Positions 11,471 to 24,270 of a stretch of 64,000 nt of DNA are shown in pieces. Below the pieces are notes generated by a model that was not told the DNA's origin, did no database searches, and was given only the letters and a program-made list of their open reading frames with translations. Numbering within the stretch: position 1 is the stretch's first letter; each line of letters begins with the position of its first letter. The stretch covers positions 37,221,434-37,285,433 of the forward strand of contig NC_030850.1 in the NCBI RefSeq assembly GCF_000208745.1, given 5' to 3'. Made by a program: the position numbers and the translations under genes. This stretch comes from Theobroma cacao. Lineage: Eukaryota > Streptophyta > Magnoliopsida > Malvales > Malvaceae.

Positions 11471-13065
11471 TAAAATTTAATGTGTTGTGCTATCATAAGT
11501 TGGATTTCATAAATCACACATTTTAAAGAGGCATGATGATCATTTTAGATTAAGCTAAATCAGGTCATCTTTAATTTGTCTCTAAGGAAATACTTCAGAG
11601 ATCTCGAATTGAAATTTTAAAATTTATCAAATAAAAAATATTACTTATGATTATATAATCAAACATCATCATGTACAGAAAAAAATCATGTTTAAATATC
11701 AGGTATTGCTCTGCATCTTACTTATCAGAATCAGATCATTAGTTGTTTCATGAGCTTCCTTCCCCTGGGTAAGCCTGCTGTTGCTGTATGTTGCTTGAGT
11801 GAAAAAGACGATAAAAGAAAATTTTTAGCGGCTGTAATGTATTTACTTGATACTGACTAAATTGGCGCATTCCTGGTTGTCATTTCCTACTTTTGGTGTT
11901 TTGATAAAGCCATAATTATCTTGGTCGTGTTTTTCTACGCACCAGCATTCACCTGCTTTCATCACAGAGAGAAACAGGTTAGAGCTCCCTGTTTCCGTCT
12001 CTTTAAAGGGCACTTGATCTGCTACAATTCTGATTCCATCATTTTCAGAAAGTCTGTAAACTCCCGCCCCGCATATTGTTGTGTGTTTAACCTACTCGCA
12101 TTTTCAGAAAAAACACGTAGCAGTCTAGATTCAACCTACCATCTCTTGAATCATGACATGCGTTGCTCTGGCGCCACTTGTTTTAGAGATATATAGGGTT
12201 TCATTTTAGTTGGTTTCTCAAATCAAAATTTTGTCCATTACTTACTGTCTATTTTGCATTGCACTGACACCTATCAAGCAAAAAGCCTGCTGCACATTAG
12301 CATATACTAACAAGTAACTCTAAATCTTTTCCAAGTTGTAAAAAGGCAGGTCGGAAAAGAGAAAAAGGACTAAAGAATAAATAATTTGAATCTATGATGA
12401 ATAAAATGTAAGTTCCAAACCTTAACTGAGCAATTGTTCATCTTGGAATTGCAGTTTATATGGGAACCCCAAAATCTCAACAACCACTGTTACTTCCAAC
12501 TGTTGCTCATTTAACCAAATTATCAGTCAAAAATCAACTCGAAATACAATTTAACCGCCTCAAATAACCATGAGAATCCCACACCCTGCACTAACTCAAT
12601 GAATCCAAGACCCATTTAAAAGGGTAACACAAGAGACTCATCAGGATAACAAATGCCAGGCACTCATCTAAAAGGGTAACATGAATCCAAGACCTTTTTA
12701 ACACAACAAAACAAGCACAACTTACCCCGATGCCCTCCCTTTCAACCTGTCAATATAGTAAATAGATATATTTTTCCTTTCAATATGAATAAAATATTAT
12801 AACAGCTAGTGAATTTTCACAAGAAAGTCTCAGGTATCCGTGCATTTCTCTCGATCTTGAGCATTACCAGGTACTTGAGCTACGTTCCTTATGAAGCAAA
12901 CTGTGTGATTCTAAATGCCAAAGAAAAGCAAAGTTTGCTCCATAAATATGACAAGCTGGGGCAGATTGTCAATGAAAATTATGATAAATAGTGAGCAACA
13001 ACTCTTCGAAGATTCTTCTTTGCAACCATGTTCCTCTGTGCTTCCCGGGAAAGACTGACTACCAA
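11471..13065. other. Intergenic DNA, including the 3' flank of BCD1
   Basis: AT-rich with short spurious frames only. The part just below 13066 is probably the 3' UTR of the minus-strand BCD1 gene. I see no other gene. Confidence 0.4.
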
Positions 13066-15166
13066 CTAATCTACAATCTCCCCTTCCTCCAATTCCTCAG
13101 CAAAAAAATCTCCCCTAGAATTTGAAAGGTCTCTTCTATGTTCTGTTTCTGATTGCTTAGCAAATTCACCTTCCAAATCAAGAAAGTCATCCGGATTAAT
13201 TTCAGCAATGAGGTCAGAATATGCATCTATTAGGTCTTGATCGAAATCAAACTCCATGCCCTGAAAAACTCCAGAGTCCTTGGTCTGGGAACTGGAATGC
13301 ACCCTGTTGCCTGCTCCAGCTTTCTCAGATTTGTTTTCATAAGGGATTTGATGCATTGGACTTGAAATCACATGCTTCATAAGATCAAAGACCTGAGGGT
13401 CTAAAGAACTATCATCTTCTTCTATTTTCTCCTCTTTGAAGGTAACACCTTTCTGAATTTCATTATCAGCACTGCCAGAATCTTTGACCTCTGGCCTATG
13501 AGTGACGGAGTGATTCTCCCTAACAACTTCAAATTCATAGTGCTCTGAAGGAAGAAAGACATGAATTACAGGATACTCCAGAATAACAGTATCAGCTAAT
13601 TGTTGCCGTATTGGGGCTTTCATGTCCAGCTCCTGAAAAGGTGACTTGGGCCCCTACAATAATCAATGGATTTTTCAATATCCAAAATAAAATATTCATC
13701 ACCCACATGCTCTGACTGTGTGCATGCAGGTTTATATAACTCAGAAGACAAAGAAGAAAAAGAATGAAACCCAGAGGCCAAAACAACCTTAGGATATTTT
13801 CGGATAAAAAACTTGAGGCAGTCCAGCTGCTCCTGGCAGAATGGCCTTAGAGGATGATTCCATGGGCCAGGTTTGAGATGGTTCTCAATTACTGAGCAGA
13901 GGGTTGTATCTTCATGTACTCTGCAACAACAATAACGCATCAATTCTCCAATGTTGCTCAAGAAGATTGCTCAAGAGAAAGATTGTGGGAGGGGGGTTGT
14001 AGCAGGGTTGTTTGACACGATAGTTTTGTCGAGAAAATCAGGCGTGTTAGGACAGCTCACCCATGGTCAAACAAAACAACATCTGTTGAGTGAAACCGCC
14101 ACTCAATTGTCCATGAAATAAACTTCTTCCTGGAATGAAAATGCACAAGAAAAAGAAATGCTTAACTTGCAAGAAAGCAGTTACGAAGCATTAGTTTTCC
14201 AGTCTGAAATTAAAAGACAGAGCAAACTTAAAAGGAGAGATTTGTTTGAAAATTAATTTTGACATGTTAACAACTGCAAACCAACAAGCGTTATTCGCAG
14301 GACAATGGCATGAACAGCAGAAGTGCACATAACTCAGATGTCATGTGGGGATGACCCAATGCTGACTCACAGACCACTTCACAATATTCAGCTCATTTAA
14401 AGCTATCAACCATCATTTGAGTTTGGTTTCGGCAAGCTTGTTATAAATGAAGGCAAACTACAGAAATACAAAACCCAGCATCATTTAGAAGAAACAAAAA
14501 CGATCCAATTGCGTCAAGGAAGCCATCCAACAACATAAATAGGTAAAGCAATTTATTCATAACTGACATGTAACCAACTTATAATATTAGCAGGTTTTCA
14601 AAATTCAACGGAAAAAGAAAGAAGAAGAAGAAGGCAGAACCTCTGATGAAATCGAGTTTGATTAGTTTCCCTCTTAGACATTCCAGCAGGGAGAAACAAA
14701 AGCTTAGTTCTGCGAGAGGCAGCGGCAGCGCGGAGGGTTCGTAGGACAAATGGTAGCTTAAAATGAGGAAAATAGTTACTACATAATTTGGATCTTGTTC
14801 TTCGAGCAGATTCAGCAACCCTCTTTGTTTCCTCCAGCAAATTATAATCTAGAACCAAAACATACGTACATATTTATAAAGAGTAAGATAGAATGGGACA
14901 ATTCTATTTGCATGAATAAAAGGAAAAGGAAGAAGAAGAGAGTAGCAGCAACCGGAGAGGAGGAGATTATCGTCGAATTGAGACAGAGGAACGAAGCGAG
15001 TGTTGTTCCTCCTGCCGTTGCAGCCAGTGCGGTGCTTGTGAGCATTGACGCAAGGGAGGCTGCAAGTGCGGAGGTAGCAACCTGGGCACTTATACTTTGA
15101 TGCCTTGTTTTTGCACTCTTCACAAACCCCTTTTGTTGAACTTTTTGAACTTTCTTCTTCCTCCAT
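13066..15166 (-). CDS. BCD1: Box C/D snoRNA protein 1 (BCD1/ZNHIT6-like), HIT zinc finger
   Basis: BCD1 proteins act in the nucleus in assembly of box C/D snoRNPs, which guide rRNA 2'-O-methylation. Five exons join in phase: 14953-15166, 14641-14848, 14061-14129, 13788-13920 and 13066-13653, giving about 403 residues. Residues 14-49 form an HIT-type zinc finger with the ordered ligands CEEC, YKCPGC, C and CVNAHKHRTGC. Later come the conserved core pieces SWTIEWRF, NHLKPGPWNHPLRPFC and MKAPIRQQLADTVILEYPVI. The C-terminal quarter is acidic (EINPDDFLDLEGEF, EELEEGEIVD). The ATG at 15166 begins MEEEESSK, directly before the finger. All splice sites are GT-AG. The gene is divergent from the kinase at 17565, 2.4 kb away. 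Confidence 0.92.
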
Positions 15167-16602
15167 TTTTTTTTTGCTTTTCTTCTCGGAAGGGATACAC
15201 GCTTGCAGCTGGCTAGGGTTTTAATTTATGAAATACTATTTATACTTTTTTATTAAATCCCCATGAGCTTCTCGCCTATTGGTTTCAAGCAATTTCTCTT
15301 GTTTACCCTTTTTTGAAACGCTGCGTTTTCCACCCCAAACAACAAAATAATTGCCGATAAGATAAGATTTTACTAACAGGCCATTTTTTTTAAGTTATTA
15401 CATTAGGTAATATTTTCTTCAACTATATTCATCACATTACTTTTAAATTATTAAATGTAATACAAAGATATTATTATAAGTATTGATAACTTAACTAAGT
15501 TTTAAGAATGCTTTTAAAAGCACAGATTAGCAAAACACTTATTTATATTAACAACACCATTATGATTGTGGTTCCATCCAAATTATTAAAATTACACAAA
15601 ATACAATGCAATTAAGGAACACAATAATACGTTCTTAAGAAGATATCTTAACTTAACGGGTTATTCAAAAGTAACAAAATTACTAGTAAGTTTATATATA
15701 TATATAAAAGAAAGAGATAATACTCTAGCGGTTAGAATTTGAAAGTTTTGGTTTAAATTGTCAAATAAACGGTATAAAATTTATGAGGTGCAAAAAGGTT
15801 ATTTCTTATTTCTAACTTATGATCATGTACAAAACAAATAAAATGCATTAGTAATACACAATATTTTTATTTTTATGTGTTTATTTATTTTATTTAATTC
15901 ATTATTAGCATACACACATCACACTTAATATATAAATTGAGGATATGAGTTTGTATCACGTCACTTTGTTATTACCTATCTATATCTATATAATATAACA
16001 TATATAAAAGACAATGTTATAAAAAGAAATATTTTTGCTCATTATCTTTTTAAATTATCATTTCTCATTTTTAAAAAAAATTATACAAATAATATTTACA
16101 ATTGTACGTAATAGTTGTTAAATGAGATAAAGTCTTATTCTATTTTTAATATTTTTATTATAAATAAGACTTATCTTATTTGTAAATAAATATTCTAATT
16201 GTATTAGATTACTTTTGATTAAAACAAATATTTTTTAATTCTAATAATATTGACTAGTTTATAAATCAATATTACAAAATTTAAATTAGATATACTTCAA
16301 CAGTTATATTTTAAAAGTATTTATATTTATATATTATTTATAGTATTTATTAAAACAAAGTTGTTAATAAACATTTTTGAAGAAAATTTGTGGTCTCTTT
16401 AAGAGGAATCTTATTCAAATCTCACATGTCTAGTTTACATGTTTTCACCATCTTCATGAATTAGGAATCTTATTTTTCATGGAAGATATCGATAGGAATT
16501 TCAACTGCTACAAAGTAGATTTAATTTAGGACATAAATCCTTCAAGTTAAAAAGTCATAAATACTCATAATAATCAACATTTTATTTACTATGTCTCNTT
16601 AC

Positions 16603-16647
<45 letters not shown>

Positions 16648-17564
16648 ATATATAAGCTACTAAGAATGAGGAGAGAGGGTTCCTTTGGCAGACAATGTAT
16701 GGAATACAGAGTATATACTCAAAATATAATGTATATGTATAGCAATGCGTATTCCTAATTAATTATTTTATTTATTGTTAAGATAAAATATTTTTTAAGA
16801 ATAAAGCAATGCGCAAAGACAAAAAGGCCTCAAAATCAGATCTTTAAGCAAAAGCAAAGCCTCACCTTCTCATCTCTTCTCGTTTCGTTGTTCAATTCTC
16901 AATCATCTATTTCTGTCAAGTAGTGGAGTATCTTGTCTTGATTAGCCTGCTGTGCTCGGCTTGATCTAACCAGGTACATTCCAGATATCTTCTTCTTTTT
17001 ATTAAGATCGATTTGATAATTCTTGTTTCTTTTTAGATTCATTAATTTGATTTTCATACGTAGCTGCCGTGTTTCTGTTTCGCTATCCACTCATCGCTGC
17101 AGAAACAAAACTACGAATACCAATTAAATATAATAACTGCAGTGATTTTTGGTTCTGGATGGGAATTGAGATCCTGGTTGCAAGTTGCTTGTTTTGTTCT
17201 ACTCCAGCATTTAAGTGTATTTAGATCTGCTGTTATTGTATTGCTAATGCTAGATTGATTCTATTTGCAGTCGTAAAACATAAATCATAGTAGGAATTCA
17301 TAAATCATAGGTTTCATAGGTTGTGAAATGTTCATTTTCTTTTTAAATTCCAGCATCATCGTCATCATCTTCCTATTTGTTTTATTCATTTCCCAAATTT
17401 TTTATACTAGTACAAGTTTTCCGCTGCTCCTGTCCTGTTTTATATGCCCTTGGGATTTTTCATATTTCTCTTTTATTTCCAACAATAACCATCTTTTGTT
17501 TCTTTCTATTATTAATGCTTTCCATCACTCCCGCAGAATCTTTTCTACCTTCATTCTACCAACT
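15167..17564. other. Divergent intergenic region between BCD1 and the kinase
   Basis: Very AT-rich from about 15360 to 16800, with no gene. An imperfect TA microsatellite lies at about 16605-16655 next to one isolated N. The pyrimidine-rich stretch from about 16860 is a likely 5' UTR start for the kinase, possibly with a leader intron before the ATG at 17565. Confidence 0.4.
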
Positions 17565-20500
17565 ATGTGGAGGTTCAAGCCATTTATGCAAAAAGAGCCA
17601 GCAGGGCTCGAGGGCAAATCCCTTGATGTGTCCAATCTTAAACTTCATGTTCGCAATGCCATCGCCGAGGGGGGCTTTTCTTGTGTCTACTTAGCTAAGG
17701 ATGCTCTACATGCTTCAAAGCAGTACGCCTTGAAGCACATCATATGCAACGATCAGGAGTCCTTGGATTTGGTCATGAAGGAGATCTCTGTCATGAAATC
17801 ACTACAAGGACATCCAAATGTTGTCACACTTTATGCTCATACTATTTTGGATATGGGAAGGACCAAGGAAGCGCTCCTTGTCATGGAATTTTGTGACAAA
17901 TCTCTTGTTAATGTCTTGGAGACCAGAGGAGCTGCCTATTTTGAGGAGAAACAGGTTCTTACCATTTTTAGGGATGTGTGCAATGCAGTCTTTGCAATGC
18001 ATTGCCAGTCCCCACCAATTGCTCACAGGTAGTACTAAATACTAATGCTACATATTTGCCTCATCAAGTTTTTAGGTTTCCCGCTTTGATGCCTATTTTA
18101 ACCACGGAAAACACATTTAACTTTCAATTGAGCTTTTTACTCTTCCTTGATGTTCAATTTTAAAAATTGCTGAAACTTTTTGTAACTTCTTATTGCTTTA
18201 TATTTTTTTTATGCAGTACTGCTACACACTAGCCTCTTTTTTCTTTTTTTTTTTTCTTACGGAGAGTTATTTGTTCTTGGCAACTTCTTGCTATATTTGA
18301 CTTAGGATGATACTGTTTCAATGATATTCCTTCAGACTAATTTACTCTCTTTGACATGCAATGGGAAGGATCAGATCAAATAAAATGCCATGATCCCTTT
18401 TTATTTGGCCCAAAACTGAAATCCTGCTTGTGATTTCCCAAGAAGTTATTTGTCAGTGCTATGTATTTTGTGCTTTTCCTAGAAGTTGTTTCTTACTGGT
18501 GTGTGTTTCCTTACTCCCCGTCATTTTGATTTTTGTAGAGACTTGAAAGCTGAGAACCTTTTGTTGGGTTCCGATGGAGTATGGAAGTTATGTGATTTTG
18601 GGAGCACATCTACCAATCACAAGCGTTTTGAGAAGCCTGAAGAGATGGGTATAGAAGAAGACAATATCAGGAAGCACACCACACCCGCCTATAGAGCCCC
18701 TGAGGTTGAATGACGAATTAATTTTTTTAGAAAATTTTTATGTTTTATGGTGTTTAAAATGTTTGATTTTTGTCTTCATTCTTTTATTGGCATAGATGTG
18801 GGATCTATTTAGAAAAGAACTTATAAATGAAAAGGTGGACGTATGGGTAAGTCAACTGCATCTTGTATTTCCATATGAAATCTAGAGACAAATTAGATTA
18901 GATATACTCTTAAGTGTAAGCATAGACTGAAGCTGCTCTGTCATGTTGCAGGCCCTTGGGTGTCTTCTCTTTCGAATTTGCTACTTCAAGAATGCATTTG
19001 ATGGTGAATCAAAGCTACAAATCTTAAATGGGAACTATCGTATTCCAGACTTACCTAAGTACAGCTCTTCAGTTAGAGACCTAATCAAAGACATGCTTCA
19101 AGCTTCACCTGTTGACAGACCTGACATCACGCAGGCAAGCGCTTTGCTTGATTGGCCATTCATCTCCATGAATTTAGGTTAGTTTTAGATCATCTATGTC
19201 CATGGTAATCTTTGGCAGAGGTCTAACATTCTGCTCACTGATCTTGGGATTTTCTTCCCATGATGGCAGGTCTGGTTTCGTGTTAATGAGCAGTTGCCTG
19301 TTGGTCTACAGAAGTCCTTACCTGATCAGCCACCTGATATGCCATCTATTGAAGGTGAACATATATACTACATTAACAGTTCAGTTGTCCATTGAAGGTC
19401 TAATACTTGTATTAAATTTAACTGCATCTTGCTATACTGGATGCTGGTGTTTTTTTTTTTTGATAAGCGGTTGCTGGTGTTGTGAGATGAGTTGTAGAAG
19501 ACTGTAGATAGAAAAAGTTTGAATATTAACATTAGTTTTCATTGAACTTGAGTTGATGCTTTGTGCCAATTTAGCAGGTGTTCCAAGGTCTGCAAGTAGG
19601 TCACCTCAGATGCCTCGTAGAAGTCCTCCACCACCACCATCTGTGGAACCAGGTAGAAATACATCACAGCCTGGCTCAAGGGCAAGTGGCGGACAGCTTG
19701 GTGCTTTCTGGTCCACTCAGCATGCAAAGGACTCAACTGTTGCCGAAGACAAGAGCAGACCCAAATTTGATGAAGATCCCACTAGCTATAGCTCAATGAA
19801 ACATGACAGGAATCATCCTGAAAATCACCCTTTACCCAAAAATAGTAGCCCTGTGAGAGGGGAAAATATACAAACTCATTCTATACGAAGAAGTGTGCCT
19901 GATAAATCACACAAACTCGATGATGGCCCTTCGAAAGATTTTGAAATAAAATTTTTTGAGGATAAAGATACCACCACTACTTTTCAAGACGAGGCCTTTA
20001 ACACCTTTGTTGCTGAATTTGATACCAATAAGATTAGTTCTGGAATTAATGTTAAAAAAACAGGAAAAGAAGAAGCATTAGAGGCTGAAATAGAGAGGCT
20101 GAAAGAACAGCTACAGCAATCTAACTTGGAGAAGGTTGAGATGACTTCCAAATTTGAAAAGTTATCTGCAATCTGTCGATCTCAGAGGCAGGAGATACAG
20201 GAGCTCAAGCAAGCGCTAGCTGCTAGAACTCCATCTCCAAATAAAAGTACTTCAATAAATCAGAACTTACCTGGAAGTCATCATGCTGGAAGTGTGGTAC
20301 TCTTTTCTTCATTTTGTTGCCAATTTGTTTGCATATAGTTGAACTTTTTTCAATTGAATTCGTACCTGTTACTTATGTTCTTGATAGTACCAATTCTTTT
20401 CATAGCAGAGGGAGAAGGTTGAAGGAAAATTGTGGGAATTCCCACAAGAAAAATCTGCTGAGTGGACTACTGCCAGCCCAGAAGCAAAGCCGTGGCAGGC

Positions 20501-20777
20501 TTTTTCTGAGGATGCCAAACCGCAGCAGCAGTCTCTTTCAAAGGATAATGTCCGGTCGGTTAGAACCAGAAATGGTCACTCAAACAAGCATGTTGCTGAA
20601 GCAACTTCTGGATTGGACACATGGAGTTTTGGCACAGATAGCTTTACAGCTGCTCCTGCTGCCAGTCCCCAGAGATTGAAACCAATGAGTGAAGGAAGTA
20701 GTTCTCAGCGCTTTGGTGAGTCAATGATCAAGGAGAATCATCCAACTTCCCAACCTGCTGGGTGGGCTGGTTTCTGA
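17565..20777 (+). CDS. NAK/AAK1-family serine/threonine protein kinase
   Basis: This family resembles animal AP2-associated kinase and yeast Ark/Prk kinases, linked to clathrin-mediated endocytosis and actin; the plant role is inferred. Seven exons join in phase: 17565-18028, 18539-18704, 18796-18846, 18952-19134, 19270-19354, 19578-20296 and 20409-20777, giving 678 residues. The kinase domain is at about residues 25-300: glycine loop EGGFSCVY (35-42), ATP lysine in YALK (57), HRDLKAEN with Asp156, DFG at 174-176, TPAYRAPEMWD, and VDVWALGCLLF. The key residues are intact. A proline/serine-rich linker (RRSPPPPP) and a coiled coil at about 478-534 follow, then a tail ending PAGWAGF. The intron after 19134 starts with GC, not GT. 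The acceptor before 19578 is TAGCAG, allowing a one-residue variant. Confidence 0.92.
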
Positions 20778-21545
20778 TTTAGTAAGTTATGATTTATGAG
20801 GAGTTGTCTCCTCACAATGTTATGTTTAATACTTGTGGTTGGAAAGATGAGGAAAAAGAGAATTTGAATTGTGTGGCTTGCCGGGCTTGTTTTTTACTGT
20901 TGATTGTCTGTGTGCAATAGAACATCTGCACATTTTTTCTGGGCGAAGCAGCAAATACAAAATGTATACTTTTTCTGCATGTCTTGATGTTGATTGTTGT
21001 CCACGGATAATAACTAATTTGTTTTTGTTGAAAGTGGTGGCGTGGGGGCAGTGGAAGGAGTTCTCCGGTCCTCTTCCTGCTTTCCAACTCGGTGCTTCAT
21101 AATATGCTGTTGTTTTCTTGATGTGTAAAAAATGATGGGTCTCAGAGAGGCTATTCCGTGGGCGTATATAATTGTTAGGGTCAGGTAGAAGCATTGTTCT
21201 GATATCTGGTGTCCATCACATTAATCACATTAATGTTGCCTCAGTGACAAAGCGAGTTCAAGTCATAGATGACAGTTATTTGTCAACTATGTCAGATGTG
21301 ATCATCTTAATAAAGTTCATCTAATCCAACAGTGTGACTCAAAAGTGATTGTTGTTTTAAAACCTCATCCTTGTCACATAGTCATGGAATGCAATTTTTG
21401 TATATATTTATTCGATGTGTTAAAAGTAATAAATTTGAGCAACAAATTAATAACCCTTTCAATAGTTGAAGTCAAGATTTTTGTAGCATTTGGTACGAGC
21501 GAAGTGAGAGAATATTCTCGTAATGTATTCAATTAAATTATATTA
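20778..21545. other. Kinase 3' flank
   Basis: Probably the 3' UTR of the kinase followed by AT-rich spacer. The short frames on both strands show no recognisable protein. Confidence 0.4.
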
Positions 21546-22169
21546 CAGTGTTTGTTTTAGAATAAATTACTGTAATGTAATATTACAATGCAATCACATT
21601 ACAGTTAAGAGATGTAATGTAATTGCAATAGTTTTAAAATGCAATCACATGACATTGTACTTTGCAATATTTTTAAATACATTTTTACCTTTCAATTTTA
21701 TTATTTTGTTAAAAATATTATGTAATGTTATAATTAAAATAAAAATATTAAAATAAAATATATAATATAAGAATTAGAAATTAAAATAAAATAAAATATA
21801 AGAAATTTAAATTTATATAATATAGGTAAAAGAAATTAAAATAAAATATATAATATAAAAATAATATTAAAAAAATAAAAATAAAATATATGACATTAAA
21901 AATATATTTAAAAAATGATATTATATTAAAATTAATAATAATAAAAACAAGTATATTAAATTTATATTTTAATAAATAGAGATAATTTTAAAAATTAACA
22001 TTACATTCTCAATAAAGTACTTGTAAATCAAAAACTATAATGTTATCTTTTTTGCATTTTAATCATTATTTTACTTGTATATCAAACACTGTAATGTTAT
22101 TTTTTCTCTAATCACATTACTTGCAATCACATTACTTATAATCATATTATATTATAAAATACCAAACAC
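21546..22169. mobile_element. MITE, PIF/Harbinger (Tourist)-like
   Basis: It begins CAGTGTTTG after TTA (21543-21545) and ends CCAAACAC before TTA (22170-22172). The subterminal parts also pair imperfectly (caatcacattac near both ends). The roughly 620-bp interior is very AT-rich and non-coding. TTA duplications are usual for this superfamily. The ends are offset by two bases, so one end has probably decayed. Confidence 0.6.
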
Positions 22170-22172
22170 TTA

Positions 22173-23389
22173 AAGGTCAATTTGCCCTTTATTTATTAAT
22201 GAAAAACATGATTTTGCTAAATTTGTAAAAGAGTTGTCTTCGTCACGTACGAAATGTTTTAAAAATCTATAATCTTTTATTTATATAAAAATTAAGTCTA
22301 AAATGAACAATTTGTTTGTGGAGACATTTGGGAATTATGGAATCCACATTGAGACATCTGTCACAAGGATGATTAGCAATGTTTCTCTTTTTTTTGGCCG
22401 TTTACTTGGTTAATTAAAGTGCCCAAAAACTTAAAAAGAGACAAAAAAGTTTTGACCGGAAAGTATTCAACTCTTTCCTGCTTTGCCTAGCGTGAATGCT
22501 TCTACTTGTGTATATAATGTTCTCACTTGCCTTGTTCTTTGATATTCATATTCTAGTGAAAAGTTCTGCCGCCTCTTTTGTTCCAACATGCCCTGGAGCT
22601 CAGAAGAGACGATAGGAAAACCAGAGAGGGAAGAAAAGTGTGTATTTCTCATTACTTTATCAGTTTTTGCAGCAGAGTTTATATAGATATATATATATAT
22701 ATTCAACTGACCAATAGGAAACCAGCTAGACTACCTAACTAATTAACTAAAGTAAAATAATTACGGTAAAGTGCTAAACAGTAAAAGTAAAACCATACTG
22801 CTAATAACAATAAAACACGTGTCATATCATTCTTCCTAGTCTTCAGGTTGAGGCTGCAATCTGCATTAAGAGCCGCTTCTTTCTTCTTCTCTTCCTTTAT
22901 GACTTAATATCTTTCTCCAAGTGAATGGGATGAGCTTGCCTCGGCAAGTTGCCGCTTTTAAATGGAAATGTATGTTAAATGCTTCAAGCGTTGGGTGCGT
23001 CAAAACATAATTGTTCCTCCCAATCTGACTTAGAATTGGATTAAAAAGTTTTATATGGGATGGATCATATGCTACGTACAAAGCTTTCCACACACACAAC
23101 CAATCTTCTCACCTTGTTCGTACTTGTGCCCTGTTGCATTTTCCTCCTTTAATTAATCAAGACACCTGAAGAAGGTTATTACGAACCTGAGTGCCCAGCC
23201 AAAAGGAGGAAAGTAGTTGTCCCAGCTGCAGTGCTGCACCCTTTTCTCAGTAGATATCAGCAGTGTTGAGTGACTGACAATGAACACCACAGATGGAAAG
23301 AAAGGTCCAAGGACAAAATTTTGGAGCATCAAATGAATCTTCTTTTGATTACGCAGCCCTTCTTCTATATTAACTCATCCATTTCCCAA
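22173..23389. other. Intergenic DNA
   Basis: No supported gene. The region just before 23390 may hold further decayed 5' sequence of the MYB-CC fragment, but I could not align it to anything. Confidence 0.35.
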
Positions 23390-24270
23390 GCAGCCTTCAG
23401 TTCCAGAACCAGCCATAGATCAAGAATCAAGGAAGCTGAATCCTGGTTCATCACCTAGTACATCTAGTGTTATGTCTAGTCATTTTGCAGCACCGACTTG
23501 AGCTTTCTATGCAGCTGAGCAATACATGGGGATTCCGCAAGGTGATTATTTTATCGGTGGCTTATTACCTGCAGATCATTCCCCGGCATCAATATAGCAA
23601 AGGTACTCAACTAGCCTGTTAGATCAGCGTCCCAAGTGTTTAATCAAAATCAAAAGCATAGAGAATCTTGAACTTCAATCAGGAGTGAAGTGTCATCTAG
23701 AAAATAACGAATACCCCAGAAGTTGTGAAAAAGCATTTCTTGCTTCGTACCAGTATTTGCCAACAAGTAACCTTTTTCCACAACAGAAGAAAGCAGAAGA
23801 TGATGAAGAGGCCATCCTGTACCAAAGGCAAAGCCATGCTAGCATTAAGGATCATCAGGTGACTGATTTGTGGAGAGAATTCTAGTGAATCTATATATAT
23901 ATACACTTTTTACTTACATTTATTTACTTATCCAATTAAATTAAAATTAATATATATAGTGCGTGCGTATATGTATTGTAGAATGTACGTTGGTGTTGAG
24001 TGGAGCCTTGCTGTTTGTTTTCTCACTGTACGTTCAGGTTGGTTATCATTTATCCGGGTCCCATCCAAGCTTCTGCATTCAGGCAGAGAAGCATGTTCGA
24101 AATCTTCCATATGGGCCTATAGCTATTAGCAACAACAAGTACAAGTAGAATGTTCCAAATCCAAGATCAGCAGTGACCAGTAAAACGAGAATAAAATGGA
24201 CTCAGGATCTTCACAAACGATTTGTGGAATGTGTAAATCGTCTTGGGGGTGCGGAGAGCGAGTGATGATT
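23390..24270 (+). pseudogene. MYB-CC (PHR1-like, GARP) transcription factor fragment
   Basis: The stretch 24181-24264 translates as KTRIKWTQDLHKRFVECVNR followed by LGGAES. This is the start of the GARP DNA-binding domain of MYB-CC factors such as PHR1 and PHL proteins, which bind DNA in phosphate signalling. Upstream, about 23440-23590 reads PGSSPSTSSVMSSHFAAPT, a TGA stop, then AFYAAEQYMGIPQ, like the serine-rich N-terminal region of these proteins. The second half of the GARP domain (LHLR/SHLQKYR part) and the MYB-CC coiled coil are missing downstream. With a stop, shifting frames and no C-terminus, I call it a pseudogene. It could also be a few exons of a gene damaged in assembly. Confidence 0.7.

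Noticed and set aside
12809..12991. 60-codon plus-strand frame next to BCD1
   Set aside because: No start context, splice support or recognisable motif; probably antisense to the BCD1 3' flank.
15720..15800. Possible tRNA-like stretch
   Set aside because: No acceptor stem pairing and no complete A and B box spacing.
19135..19182. Read-through end of kinase exon 4 as the main product
   Set aside because: The family needs the VWFRVNEQLP continuation at 19270, and the later exons join in phase; kept only as a possible variant.
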